From positions 1,593,840 to 1,657,839 of the forward strand of contig QAOA01001066.1 in NCBI GenBank assembly GCA_003255065.1: DNA of 64,000 nt, written 5' to 3'. Every line of letters begins with the position of its first letter. Position 1 is the stretch's first letter. This DNA is from Cercis canadensis. Taxonomy: Eukaryota > Streptophyta > Magnoliopsida > Fabales > Fabaceae. Positions 27,741-43,526 of this stretch are shown here, in pieces. The notes beneath the pieces were generated by a model. The model saw only the letters and a program-made list of their open reading frames with translations. It was not told the DNA's origin and did no database searches. A program made the position numbers and the translations under genes.

Positions 27741-28791
27741 ATTTTGTCATATCGTCAATTTCTAATTGTTGAAATGTGGCGGGGTGATTTCCTTTTGGGG
27801 AAATTATTCCCAAGCAACTCCTTATATACGTAATTATTGTATTTATAGTTGAATATCAATTATTTATTAAGCAAAATAAGAATAATAAATAATCACAAAT
27901 TTGGTTATTTCATCCTTGTGTCTTTTTTACCTTAGCGTTCTTACACTGTCTTTTTATTTTTAATAGTCTGTAAGTAAACTTATTTCATAATCTGAAAATA
28001 AGATTTTCCAGTATTGTCGTTAATTATTTCTTATTAATTCCTAGTTACAGTCGTATTAGGACAAAAAAGATATAAATAAAAGAGGAGTAGGTGCTATGGA
28101 AAACAAATAGAATTTTTTATCTACTTCTGAAACTAGTCTGTTTTACTATTTAATTTCTTTTAAATTGTATCATAAACATGCGAGGAAATAATGTGTAAGA
28201 AAACCACTTTTTAATTTAAGTACTGCACTTATATAATTTATATTAATTCATTCGTTTATTTTTTAATTTTTGTTCACTTAAATGAACATTCACAACTGAT
28301 AGTTTTAGTGAAAATTTGAAATATAAATAACTCTTTGGTCCCTAAGGAAAATTAAGAAAGCTGATACAGTCTATCAGTTAAAATAAGTGCTGACTTAACA
28401 TTTAGGTTTCCGCATAACAATGTAGAAGACAGGCTTTTGTTTTCGGTAAAATAAAAGACTGACTTAATTTAAGCTGGTTTGAGTGGAGTCATTAATCATA
28501 ATTGGTCTAGTTGACTAGGGTGAAAATATCATGACTTAGGAACTTTTTTTTGAGACAGTACTTATGAATTAAATCATGTTTCTGTCTAGCAAAAACTGAA
28601 GACGGTAAGTATTCATTTCTTAAGAATTAAATAATGATTTCTCGTTGAACACTGCACAACTTCCATCGTTTGCAGAACTGCACAATTTTTACGATTACCC
28701 ACTCTTAGAACTCAGTTACCAGTATAATCTATCGTTTGAGACGGATCCAAGCAATAGTCATGAGATGATCGCCTACTACTTTTTTTTTATA
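27741..28791. other. AT-rich spacer, 3-prime flank of 4CL-like gene
   Basis: No gene, clear repeat or RNA recognised. Confidence 0.5.
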
Positions 28792-31700
28792 TCACAATTT
28801 GGATGCACCATTAGACAGAGCATAGTTAACTAATTCTCTTCTCAAAATTTTGCCTGCGGGATTTTTTGGGATGGAGTTGACAAAAGCAACACGTCGTATC
28901 TTCTTGTATGGTGCAACCTGCAAGAAAAAACATGTACAGAGCAATAAGAAGGTGAAAAACAAATTGGAATAATTCCAGACAAATAGAAACCATATTTGAG
29001 CAAGAGAGTTGAAAATATCCATTATAACAGGTTATGGAGGGTGGAAAATACTCATGGTCCTTTCTCTTGTTACATCAAAATTGGAAACATCCTACTGATG
29101 AAATGATGGGTGAGAAACATCTCAAGCTAAATTTTCTTGCTGCTGCACCAAAGAAATAATACAAGGGGCCACCAAGTAGAGACTGGGAAATACCTGCTTT
29201 GCCACAAAATCCATGATTTGAGCTGCAGTGATATTGCTTCCAGGCTTTCTCACCACAAAGGCCATAGGAATCTGCCCACTACCTTCATCAGGGTACCTGC
29301 CCCCCAAAAAAGTTATTTGAGCTGAGCAACACCATTTAATCAACAAAGTAAACGATTAAACTATATCTTAAACGGCAAAGATCCACAGATATAAAGATTT
29401 ATTCAAAGTCTCAATGTTTTTCTATCCTAAAAAGGAATGTTCGTTATCTCAAGCACAGCAGCGATATGTTTTTCGTTTCAACCAGCCCTATCAAATTCCA
29501 CAGGTTTCTTTCTCTACTTTGGAAATGAGCAGGCAAATTATAGTTCAAACCTTAAATCAAAGCTGGTCCTATATGAAAACCAGAGGACAATGCTCTGCAA
29601 TCTGATTATTCTCTTCTCTATTTAATGTATGTTGAACCAAAAGGAAATACAAAGACTAACACTTCAATGTGAATACTATGGAACAAGCTTTTTCTACAAG
29701 AAAAACGTTTATTTTCTCTGAGAACTGAATTTGGGTGAGTTAGAAATTGCGAAGATGATTCAAAAACATCTTATACATATGCTTTCCAAGATGAAGAGAA
29801 GATTAAAGCACAAGATACATACGGAACAACAGCAGCATCAGCAATTTCAGGATTGGAGTGAAGTAAATGTTCCAACTCAGCTGGGGGAACCTACATTTTG
29901 TTTCAGACACAATGAGGAGAGTATACAACTAGTAAAACAACACGGACAAAACCATGTTCTTCAAAGTGGAAAACAATATTATCACCTGATACGCTTTGTA
30001 TTTTATCAATTCCTTAAGCCTGTCTACAATGTATAAGAAACCATCAGAATCAAAATAACAAAGATCCCCAGTCTTCAGCCATCCCTCTGAATCCAATGTC
30101 TCAGCAGTTGCCTTGTCATCTCCTATATAACCTGCACCGCCACCATAACCCAATGCACAACTCATCAAAGAAATGAAATAGTTAAAAACAATAGGATAAG
30201 CAGTAAATCTCAAGTAATAACAAGTGTTGCGCAATTGGTCGAAAACATCATCAATGTAGTATAACTCAATCAAATTTATTTTACTTAGCGGGCGTATGGA
30301 ACATGGCACAGTTTGGGTTTTTGCCCATAGATACCCTTTAGTTTTTACTTATTTGGCTTATTGAATTGGTTGGTTTCTAGCACATTCCCCAGAAAATTAA
30401 ATGGAAACGAACTCATCACCTTTCATGATTGTAGGACCTCGCAACCACAGCTCTCCTCTCTGGCCAGGAGGTAATGCTTCCCCACTTACAGGATCAGCAA
30501 TCTTGGCTTCCATATTTTCAGCTAGTCGACCCACAGAACCATGTCGTTTGGCCTCCTCAGGCCCTATAATTCTCGTTGCCCCTCCACCACTCTCAGTCAA
30601 GCCATACCCCTATCAATGCTCAAAAACCAGAAAATCAACACTGACAAAAAAAATATGCGGACCAGTTCATTATGAAAATAGAAATACCGTATAAAATGAC
30701 CAACAAATGAGAGTTAGACACTATATGACATTTTGTGTGTAAGAGACAAATGATATAGGGCTCCGAAAAGGCCACCTTTTAGTGACAAATTCAAAGCGCG
30801 CTACCACTCTCTTTCGGCAGATGAAGCCACCAGAAAACAAACAGATAAAGAAAATGAGAAGAGCGAGAAAGAGAATTACGTCTTAAAAAACAACCCAATT
30901 AAGTAATGGAAAAATAAGAATTTTGTCATAAGAAAAATTGCCAAACTCTATTATGTTACGTGAGGAAAGTTACTGAATTAGGGGGTCGATTGCATAGAAC
31001 CCAAGATATAACTACCAACATCACACGTGATAATCACAAACATTGTCGATAGAACGTGCAAAAAGCCAACTTTAAGCGACACAGTGTCTAACGAAAAGGG
31101 TAAAAAAAGAAAAGAAAAGTGACACTGACATTATACCTGCACAATTTCCACATTGGAGAATTTGGCCTTGAAGTTCTCGGCCACCTCCTTACCAAGCGGC
31201 GCGCCACCGCACCCGAGCAATCGGAGCGAGCTAAGATCATACTTGTTCACCACCTCCGACTTAGAGAGCGCCACCACAACCGGTGGTGACACTGGCATGT
31301 ATGTGATCTTATACCTCTCCACGGCCTTCAGCATACCTTCAAAGTCGAACCTTTGCATCAAAACCAATGTCTCCCCCATCGATATGGCCCTAATTAGCAT
31401 GAAAAACCCAAAAACATGGAAGAGTGGCAGCGTGAACAAAGATACCGGGTCTGGTTCATTTTCCGGAACATCGATCATATGCCTCAGCTGATAAAATCCC
31501 GCAATTAATGCGATTAAATTACGGTGAGTCAACAATACACCCTTGACTCGCCCAGTAGTTCCCGACGAGAAGAGAATCGCTGCCGAGTCAGATTGACTCG
31601 TTTCAACTATTTCAACACCATTGCTACCACTTGTACCTGTGCCATTGATCATGGACAGGAACTGAGGCGAGTCGATGAGTATGGTGCCGAATTGAAGCTT

Positions 31701-32180
31701 GGGGATTTTGTCGGCAGTAGCGGAGGTAGCGAATGCAATGACGGGTTTACTGAGTTCAACCTGGTGAGCCACCTCCGATTCAGAACCAATTGGGTTGGCC
31801 GGTGAGACGATGACTCCCAATGAAAGAAGAGAGAAATAGAGAACAGGGATATGCAGAGAAGCAGGGGCGAGAATGAAGGCAACGTGGCTTTTGGAAAGAG
31901 GGGTTAGAAATTTAAGGGAGGAAGCAAGGTTGTTGATTTGTTGAAGGAATAGAGAGTAGGACACGTGGCGGTCAGTGGAAGCGTCGATGAGAACAGTGGT
32001 GGCGGAGGCGGAAGTGGTGGCGGGGAGAAGAGAGAGAGTATAGTCAGCGATGTTTAGAGGTTGAGTGGAAGGAGGCAGAGGGACCGGTGGGCGGAGGCTA
32101 TGGAAGGTTCTAGTATGTGGGCAAAAGCCGCTGTTTGGGTCGATCGTGTGGTTAGCCTTTGTTAGGTATTCGTCCGCCAT
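28792..32180 (-). CDS. 4-coumarate:CoA ligase-like, peroxisomal acyl-activating enzyme
   Basis: ATP-dependent acid:CoA ligase of the ANL superfamily, clade of the peroxisomal 4CL-like proteins. Arabidopsis relatives activate fatty acids and jasmonate precursors; the substrate here is not readable. Six exons: 31137-32180, 30420-30609, 29986-30131, 29823-29890, 29194-29296, 28792-28917; total 1677 nt, 558 aa. AMP-binding motif [10 protein letters not shown] at 205-214 (box I), YGLTESGG at the start of exon 2, GELWLRG at 400-406 (box II), the hinge [10 protein letters not shown], and the adenylation lysine in [11 protein letters not shown]. The C-terminus is SKL, a peroxisomal targeting signal. 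ATG 32180 opens the long first exon. From memory the best Arabidopsis match would be At5g63380, next to CDKG1 there as well. Intact. Confidence 0.94.
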
Positions 32181-33946
32181 AGATATGTTGGGTTTAACTT
32201 GTGGGCTGTGACTGTGAGGTAATGTGTTTTCAGTTGCTTAGATAATGAATGATAGAGAGAAAGATATGTGAATACGTAGGAGTTGGACTATGACTAGTCA
32301 AGTAATGAGCTCGTGTTTTGACTTAAACTGCATCTAAATCAAAGAGTGGGCGCGGTCGTCTACTTGTGTCTGGATTATCTACTAGATTCCGAAAGGACAG
32401 GTAACAAATAGCAGAGATTGGTGATATATTTATTTATTTTTTTACCAAAATGAAGGCAAGATTTTATTATTATATTATTGAAAAAGACAGAATTAAAAAA
32501 TGGAAAAGAAAAATATGGTAAAAAAAAAAGATTAAATATTTCCCACGAGAGCAACGACAACATACCGGCCGGTGAGGGTAGCTGTATAAAATGGACAATG
32601 GCGGAAGAGCAGCCACTTATATCGAATCTGGATCCTCCCTTCACATGACACTATCATGTTACAAAAATCTGAGCCACAATCTTTCAAGTGGAAAATCTAC
32701 GGTTCTTAATAGCACACATAAATAAAAAAAAAATGCTTTAGAAGGTGAAATTGATGACTGCATTAACTAGTAACCCTCGGACAATGCCAAATTAAAGCAG
32801 AAAATATAGGAATTAATAGGGAAGTGAGAATGAGAATGTAAGAATAATGTATTAGTTGAATGCTGAGAAAGTGGTGAGAGGGATGGAGTTTTAGGGGCAA
32901 GAAGGCAAAATGAGGTTTTTAGGAAAAGATATAAGAATGAGTTTTAAAAATAAGTGAAGCTATCACCCAAATCCAAAACCATAACTTGTTCTTCCCACAC
33001 GACATTACCGTCTTCCTTGTGGTAGACGAGTGATGAAGGCGTGGTTCATGTAGTTTTCTGAAACATGACAATGTCCGTACAGCTCTACAGGTTTCATGGC
33101 CTAAAATCTAAGCGTGATGAAGGGTCAATGGGCGTCAAGGGCTCTAGTCTATGTCTTGCAAAACCGTGTCTGGAACACATGGGATGCACCAGAACTTGCT
33201 TCAGAATTTGCCCCTGCTCCAATCTTGGCTCCTTCACGCAACCTAAAACTAAAACTGATCGGCGTACCAGAAAGATAGATAAGCCCACTAAGAAATCCTG
33301 CCAAGCAAAGTAGTCATTTTATTTCTTTTGCCGAGAACAATACGAAGAAGAAAGGAGACCAGACAAACAGCAAACACAAAGCAGCGCACACGCTCAAACA
33401 AAAAGCGCAGAAAGAGGTTGGGGGTGAGAGAAATAGGGGAACCAGGGGCAGGGGCAATGTTGGCATATATTTTTCGGAAGACCAATTTCCATTAAGGGTG
33501 GGAATCAAACCAAATTACTGAAGTAGTCATGATAGGGGAAGAACATCCTATCTTAGGTTCTTCCCATTTCCTTACAAGTTTTTACCGAGTCAATACCTCT
33601 ACAATAGTCACCTGCACTGGTCAAGTCAAGACTCGAGATAACAATTCATGCCAAATTAGCTCCAATTTTAACAAAACTAATATTTGGGACCACGAGTAAA
33701 TTGGAAATAAAAGCGTATAACAAAATCCAAAAATAACAGTTTACATTCAAATGAATCTTATTTCATCATAGTAACTCATCAAATCTCTCAGAGTTGTGGT
33801 AACAGCCGGAATTTGCATGTTGGAGTAAATCAGTAAAGCTGAAAGGTCAGCGGATTTCAGAGAATATTAAAATACAAATTGGCAAACTAGGTTTCCAATG
33901 GGAAAATAATTGCATTCTGAGATGGAGAGGGGGCGAAAGGGTTCTA
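32181..33946. other. Spacer between 4CL-like and adenylate kinase genes
   Basis: Holds the 4CL-like promoter on the left and the adenylate kinase 3-prime flank on the right. Open frames near 32375-32644 and 33065-33313 match no family I know and lack splice context. Nothing else seen. Confidence 0.5.
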
Positions 33947-37166
<3,220 letters not shown>

Positions 37167-37519
37167 TCCTCTCCCTCTTTCTGCTCTTGTTCTTGTTTGT
37201 GTTCTTATTTCTAGCCTTTGGGTTCTTGTCGCAGACCCAGAGCAGAAATCCAACTATCAGAACGACGCTTGTGTTTGAAAGAGACGACGGGAAGATACCT
37301 TACCTGCTCGGGCTTCGGACCCTCCAATGCTTCAAACTCAAGCCGCCGTCTTGACAGGTTCGCTGGATAAAATGACTTTCGTGCCCTTTGGTACATGTGT
37401 TAGGTAAGGGTTTAGATGACAATTTGAAAGGTAAATAAAATTTTTGCCTTCTTAAAAATCTTTCCAATTTACTATTATTTTCTTTTACTCGAAGTGTGCA
37501 ATAAACTATGATCGGTAAT

Positions 37520-37752
37520 AATACAAAAATCAATCTTAATTTTATAAATATTATGTTTTTTAAATTATTTTTATTAATATATATATTTTAAATAATATCC
37601 AACACTAAAAAAATAAAAAAGAATGTGAGTGACGCAATTTACACAATTACATCATTTATATGATAATATAATATGCACAATTACATTACAAAAACAATAA
37701 TATTGATAGAAATAATTTTAAAATATAATATTTATGAAATTAAAATTGTATT
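37520..37752. mobile_element. MITE with long terminal inverted repeats
   Basis: A 233-bp element whose arms (about 37520-37580 and 37701-37752) are inverted copies. Both begin AATACAA, and after a short indel they share about 45 bp with few mismatches, built around TTAATTT(T/C)ATAAATATTAT. The centre is AT-rich and non-coding. No target duplication was defined. Confidence 0.65.
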
Positions 37753-37794
37753 TTAATTATTTAAGTCTTTGATCCTTAGCCTCTAATAAATCTT

Positions 37795-37845
37795 AATTTA
37801 CACTCATTACTCGTTAGCTNAATTTACACTCATTACTCATTAGCT
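37795..37845. repeat. 25-bp direct repeat around an assembly N
   Basis: A 25-bp sequence ending TTAGCT is present at 37795-37819 and again at 37821-37845 with one mismatch, separated only by the N at 37820. It is best explained by two overlapping contig ends that were joined without merging. Confidence 0.8.
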
Positions 37846-39058
37846 CCCTAATTTTTTTTTTTAAAAAAAAGTTACCCTCGTTCACCAAAGACCACGAATT
37901 ATAACTAATATACTAGTGGAATATGTAAAATAACATATGGTTGACAAGATTTTCAATATGCATATACATATTTAAAGAAAGTTTATGCATATATTTCTGA
38001 TTTTTCTTTGGTAAATTATTATTCTTTCATAGGAAAAAATAATGAATAAATTTATTCAATCCAATCAATTATTTCATGATCATTTGCCTTCTTGATATTG
38101 GGAGATATAACTTATAGCCCGCAGATATTTTACTTTTATTAATTTTTGGGTGTTCATGTATACATATCTATGCTGAAGGTAGGTAGAATGTTAGCTTTTC
38201 GAACGAGTGAAATTCCATAGCATTATTAGCTACCATGCATTTATAAATTTGTCGGGAAAAAATGACCGCTTAATCATTTTTTTTTTAATTAGAACCTCTT
38301 AATCTTAATCATCTTTAAAGCTATATTTTCCAAACCAAAAAAATGAGATTGAGTAAAACATTTCTCAATTATGATTGATGATATATGAAACATCAGAAAG
38401 GATCACATGTTAATACTTATCAGATTTCAATAGTCGAAGATGTCAACAACTATTGCTTATTGAAACTTTAATAGTCTGTACGTAATTATTTGTTCACATT
38501 TAAAAATGTTAAAATAATAGATCTGAAGATATCTAAGAAGTCTTAGATTTAATTTTTATGCAAATTAAAAAACTAAAGAACTTTATTATAAGAACCTTTG
38601 ATAATGCGTTCTCCGGGCTATCTTCCATGTAACGAACTTAAACATGGAACCAAGTTTTATTTCTCAACATTTCAAATTCAACTTTATTCAGTCACAAGGC
38701 CGAACTAATCCATGAGCAATATTTAATTAACCACGCACCAGTTTAATATTAAAAAAAAGGCACCAATTTAAACTATGAACCATCATAGGGCTTATACTTT
38801 AAACAGAAACATAAGAAAAGGCAACAAATTAAAGTAAAAGACCTAAGTGAATGATACAAATCATATGATTGAATCAAGGAATACTACTATCAATCACGCC
38901 AAAACTTGCGAGGACAAAACATATATTATATGGAAAACAAGAGTAATTAAGATAACTAGACAAGTGCACATCTGGCAGTTCAAGGTTAATAAAGTGGATC
39001 ACCATCCAGGATAATACCAAAGCAAAACTTATACAGCTAAATCTGCACCGCTCAAATT

Positions 39059-42000
39059 TCACTGAGCATGCTCACTTTTTGATTTCTTCTTCTTTTTCTT
39101 CTTAGTCTCATTATCAGCCTCCAATATTTCTCCATCGTCATCCCTTTCATCTTTCTTCTTTTTCTTCTTCTTTTCAACATCTCCATCTTCCTCAGCGGCA
39201 ACCCCATTTGCATCATCCTCATTATCAACATCCATCTCATTGTCCAATTTCCTCTTTTCTTTCTTCTTCTTTTTCTTTTCTGATTTATGCTCCTCCAAAG
39301 CATCACCACCATTCGTAATTGATGTGGACTTATCTATAACCATATTCTCACCATCATCATCAGCAGCTTTTGACTTCTTCTTCTTGCCTTTTTTGGCTGA
39401 AGGTTCAACGTGCACTTCTTCTGTTTCCATCTCTGTATCTGCAACAATAGCCAAAAAAAACAGACATCAATACACTTGTAATCCATGGGGAAAAACATGT
39501 ATACTTCTTAAGACCAATTTAACTTTTCAAGATATTGCAGCAATTACAAGTTCTCAAAAACACGTAGGGAGAAGGGAAAAAAGAGTTCGGGTGGGGGGAG
39601 GAGAAAGAGAGAATGGGTGGCAAGATCTTGTCTCCCTTCCATCCCTACGAACCTTTGTTTTCAGCACTTTCAATAGCAGCCTTCATGACATCTATGTTCT
39701 TACGAGGGGCAACTCCCTTATCATAGAAGTCAAGTCGCTCCTCCACTTGTTCTTTGAGTTTCTCCCCAAAAGCAGTAGTACCCCTCTCTGCATCACAGTA
39801 GTAAAAATTTATTAGAATGAGCGGGTAACAAGGCATAAGAGATGTAATAAGACATAGCAGATCCCAGAAACCAAAAACTGGAAAACTAACCAGAAAAGCA
39901 GTCAATACGCGATGCAATCGAACATTTGTTCGCAAGGTATCGAGCCATTCGACCCTTATTTCTGGCAGATGCACGACCAATAAAGGATGAATGGAAAATC
40001 AAACCATACTTGGGAGTGTTTCCTCTGGTTTTCAACGCCCTGAATAGAACATGCAAAGATATTTGTTGGAAAACAAGAACTGTCAGAAAAATAATAATCA
40101 GAAAGTAAAAATAGTTCTGCTTGAATATTCAATAGAAATGAAGATCTGAACAACTGAAATGAATGGCTTACAGTTCTACATCAGAAGCCTTTTTTAGTTT
40201 ATATAAAAATGTCCAAAGAAATTCAGAACAAGAGGTACTGAGTTAAAAACCTGAACAATGCCTTCTCTGCACCAAGAATTTGAAGAGTAGAAGAGGGGCA
40301 CTTAGCCAAATTTGTGAGACTACCAGCATGAGAAATCAAACGAGCACCAACAACTTCACCAATCAGAGAGGCCAAATTTGGTGCAATGTCATTCATCTTA
40401 GTAACAAGATAATCATAAAGCTTCCTTCTATACTCAGAGAGGTCCATTACCCTCTGTGCAAATTGCTGGACATTGATCAAGTCAACTGGGGTCAAATCCT
40501 GTCCTGAAGAAAATCAAGAGAAAGCAAGTTTTAAATAAAGGATGAAACAAACGTTTAATGTAATTCAAGTATGATAATTCTACCCATGGATGCCTTGGCA
40601 GCTTCCACAATCTCCTTAGCCTTATCTTCATCTCCAACTATCTCTGTTAAGTCTGGGATTTTGTCTTCTGCCAACTTTGACTTATCCTCAATATATTTTG
40701 CAACTTTGGCATACAGATAATTATCATTTACAATCTTCACCAACTCAGGAAAATGCCACGAGTACCATTCTCTGCATAGAATTGATGAACAAGCAGAATG
40801 TTATATAGAGATTCTGGCTTCAAGAGTTGACTATATTTGTACATCAATGTCATAACTGTACCTAACTCTCATGGAGAAGGAATTAATATCCTTATCAAGT
40901 GTATCAAGAAGGAAGATTGCCTGAATGACCATGTTGTCAACTCGATTAACATTAAATTTCACCTTTGCCCTGCTGTAACTATGCCCGAGGCCAAGTTGGG
41001 CCTTCTCCAAATCTCCTGGCTATGGGGTTTAAAAAAGGAGGAGAAAAATGAAACAGAAAGCTCAGAAAAAATTTATTTTCATTGGAGGGAGTGGAACTTG
41101 GATGTACAAACACTGAAAGAGGACAAAAAAGATGATGACCTTAAGATCCTTGATAAACCTGTCAAAATGAAGCCGCACACCACGAAGCAGCTCATTGACA
41201 AACTCATTACTTTGGCAAGGAATTTTAGTTACTTCAGAGACCTGTGAACCAATTTTAGGATCTGCTACTCCTAAACTGAACTTTGCCTTCTTACCTTCCT
41301 TGACTTTAGGTAGATTGATCTCCAGAAAACTCCTCAGCTCATCAGTCAATAAGCCTGAAATAGAAACATAATTAAGAATAAAGAATCAATCATTTAGAAC
41401 AATCGACTGAACCATAAGATTTCAATTCTGTGCCAACAGGGTGTATATAAGAGATATCATGCAAGAAGGACAATGTGAGTTTGCAAAAATACAATACCCA
41501 TCCCAAATAAACATAATGAAAATAAGTTGGTCAACAAAGTTGAATCTTTCACATTTTCTGAAAATAATTATTAAAATGCACCAAACTATGATCAAAGAAA
41601 CAAAGGGGGAAAGAACTGAGGCAAAACCCTGGTACATTGAAAATATTTTCACAAATAAGACATAAAGCATCTATAACAAAATAAACCCAGTAACTCTAAA
41701 AGTACGACGAATAACCTAAAACTCTCAAAGCTGCACATTTTGGAAAAACAAGATCCATGAGACACTCTTAAAAACAACCAGGACTGATAAAAGTTACAAT
41801 TTTTCTTTTGGTGTACTAAACGTATGAACGAATTAGTTATCGAATAACCATTAGCAATACTGAAAGAAGCAAAAGGCATAAAGAAATTGCCAAACCAGAA
41901 AAACAAACATAATATGTCAACTATGTACCAACTGGACCTATGTTCAGCGAGAAGGTCTTGATATTGGACCCTTCCATCAAAGCGGCTACAAAGACCGCCA

Positions 42001-42361
42001 ACAAGACCAAAATACATAAGCAATTCATAAGCTTTCACAGACACACACCGTTGATGACATAAATTGCGTAGGGAATAAGAATTGAATCAAATCATAATCA
42101 TTTTCAAAGCAATAGTCTGGTCAGACGGTGCAAGTTCAGAGCTTGAGGATAGTTACCTTCAGAGACGGAGTTGCACTGCTTAAGGGCATCAAGAGCAGAC
42201 TCAAAAGGATTAAAAGCCGTAAGCTGCACGACCTTCCCGAACCTGTTCAAGTCGGAAACAGAGTTCCGAACAGCTTCGACGTTCTGCCCAATTTCATCAA
42301 GGCCATGAGCATGCAATAGAGCGAACCCAGAAGCAGATTCGTAAAGTAGGTATAACGCCAT
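39059..42361 (-). CDS. NOP56: Nucleolar protein 56 (box C/D snoRNP core)
   Basis: Core protein of box C/D snoRNPs, which guide 2-prime-O-methylation and processing of pre-rRNA in the nucleolus; it pairs with NOP58, fibrillarin and the 15.5K protein. Eight exons: 42157-42361, 41140-41354, 40862-41019, 40584-40771, 40251-40503, 39891-40039, 39653-39787, 39059-39438; total 1683 nt, 560 aa. Domains in order: NOP5N N-terminal domain ([16 protein letters not shown] start), coiled coil, and the Nop domain with [20 protein letters not shown] and [15 protein letters not shown]. The last 125 residues are an alternating Lys-rich and Asp/Glu-rich (KKE/D) tail typical of NOP56/58. Start supported by conservation. 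The upstream region has telo-box and site II motifs, as in many ribosome-biogenesis genes. Intact. Confidence 0.96.
41954..42008 (-). other. Structured hairpin in NOP56 intron 1
   Basis: GGTCTTG (41954-41960) and CAAGACC (42002-42008) pair perfectly, and inside them GCGG (41982-41985) pairs with CCGC (41995-41998). The sequence is less AT-rich than the rest of the intron. NOP56 introns host snoRNAs in animals, but I could not find convincing C/D or H/ACA boxes on the host strand. It is an unassigned structure, possibly by chance. Confidence 0.25.
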
Positions 42362-42443
42362 TGAAGACTGAAACCCTAAAACTGCGAGAACAATAAGCAG
42401 CCGGAAAAGACACGAAGTGAAACGAGCATTAGAATAGTAGGGT

Positions 42444-42691
42444 TTAGGGTTTTCAGTGGGAAGGGAACGTAATTTTGTCTACAAGAATTTATATAGACTT
42501 TAGAGAACTAACCTCTGATCTTGTCCGTTCGATATGCATACTTGAGTTTTGACCACCTCTATGAGATTAAAGTTGGGACCCATCTTTAATTTGTTTTTTT
42601 TAAGAAAGAAGAATCCATGTAGTTGGTTGCGGCCCAATGGTGCCCAACTCAATCTACCCAATGGGTGGTTTCAAATTGCACCAATTGGGCT
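42444..42691 (-). promoter_or_regulatory. Telo-box and site II elements of the NOP56 promoter
   Basis: A telo-box (AAACCCTAA on the minus strand, 42444-42452) lies 83 bp upstream of the ATG. Site II motifs TGGGCC (minus strand, 42631-42636) and TGGGCT (plus, 42686-42691) follow upstream. This combination is known from plant ribosomal-protein and nucleolar-protein promoters and probably ties NOP56 to growth-linked (TCP-type) control. Confidence 0.6.
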
Positions 42692-43079
42692 TCCAGAAAG
42701 ATGACAAAAACAAGACGCCAACGCCGTCGTAAATGGAGACAGAGCAATACCAATGCTTCACTGACCCAAAATTTTCGCAAATGTATCAAGCGAACCCTAT
42801 ATTGATTGAGAACGTCCTTAAGGTTATAAATGCATGCTAGTGGATACTCGAATTAATATGATGTGGTGGAAGATATGCTTTAGCCTAACATGTTAACTTC
42901 TTTGTTTTATTTATTGAAAACTATATAATAAAAATATTTTATTTTTAAAAAAAAATTATATCACTCGTAGTCAGTGAAATTTGAATTTGATATTTCTTCT
43001 ATAAAATACTAAGTATTTAATTATTAGAGTGTCCCTTTTAAGACAATTTAACATGTTAATTATTACTAAGCCATGGCGA

Positions 43080-43484
43080 TCCCTGGTCATTGGCATTGAA
43101 AATGGTTACCCGGAACAGTTATGAAGTTGGGTTTTCATCCCAATAATTTTCTATTTCTTCTAGCCATTCATTCGGTCCATGGCAAAGAAATGAGTGAGAC
43201 GTTGTGGCCTACTTAAAAGAAAGGAGAACAACACATGGACTCTGGATTATTTTGTTACAAGGATCTCAACATCAGTACCCTGCTTTAACGGTTTCTTATC
43301 CCTTATTTATTATATAATAAATGTTGTTTCAGTGAACCTAATTCTGTTGTGGAAGTCCAAATGCCCTAGATCTTGGGTTATTCTATGGGACAGGGAGGGT
43401 GGATATTATAATATTATTATAGGTTGATATACAGGAAATTCTCCTGTCCATTCGTTGTTGTTTCTTCAGAAGCAGCCCCATGTC
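43080..43484 (+). repeat. 405-bp duplicated block, copy 1
   Basis: Matches 43527-43931 over its full 405 bp, with only about four substitutions noticed. Copy 1 runs directly into a TAGGGATGGCAA transposon-type end (43485-43525) and then the N. Its open frame of about 77 codons matches nothing known. Confidence 0.9.
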
Positions 43485-43525
43485 TAGGGATGGCAATTTG
43501 CCCCAGACCCAATGGGGCCCCGGTT
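43485..43525. mobile_element. Truncated transposon end (TAGGGATGGCAA type)
   Basis: A 41-bp GC-rich stretch starting TAGGGATGGCAA and cut off by the N at 43526. A diverged relative (TAGGGATGGTAAT) occurs at 62834. This word is a common terminus of plant hAT-like elements; the family assignment is from memory. Confidence 0.45.
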
Positions 43526-43526
43526 N

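Larger units (their letters stand above)
37167..39058. other. Spacer between adenylate kinase and NOP56
   Basis: Contains the adenylate kinase promoter, a MITE and an assembly join (listed separately), then AT-rich sequence and the NOP56 3-prime flank. No gene seen. Confidence 0.55.

Noticed and set aside
39240-39815. 191-codon plus-strand open frame
   Set aside because: Reverse reading of the NOP56 Lys/Glu-rich tail (Phe/Ser/Leu-rich product) and its intron.
42046-42131. Box C/D snoRNA antisense to NOP56
   Set aside because: A terminal stem and TGATGA are present, but the D box reads CAGA and no guide region is evident.
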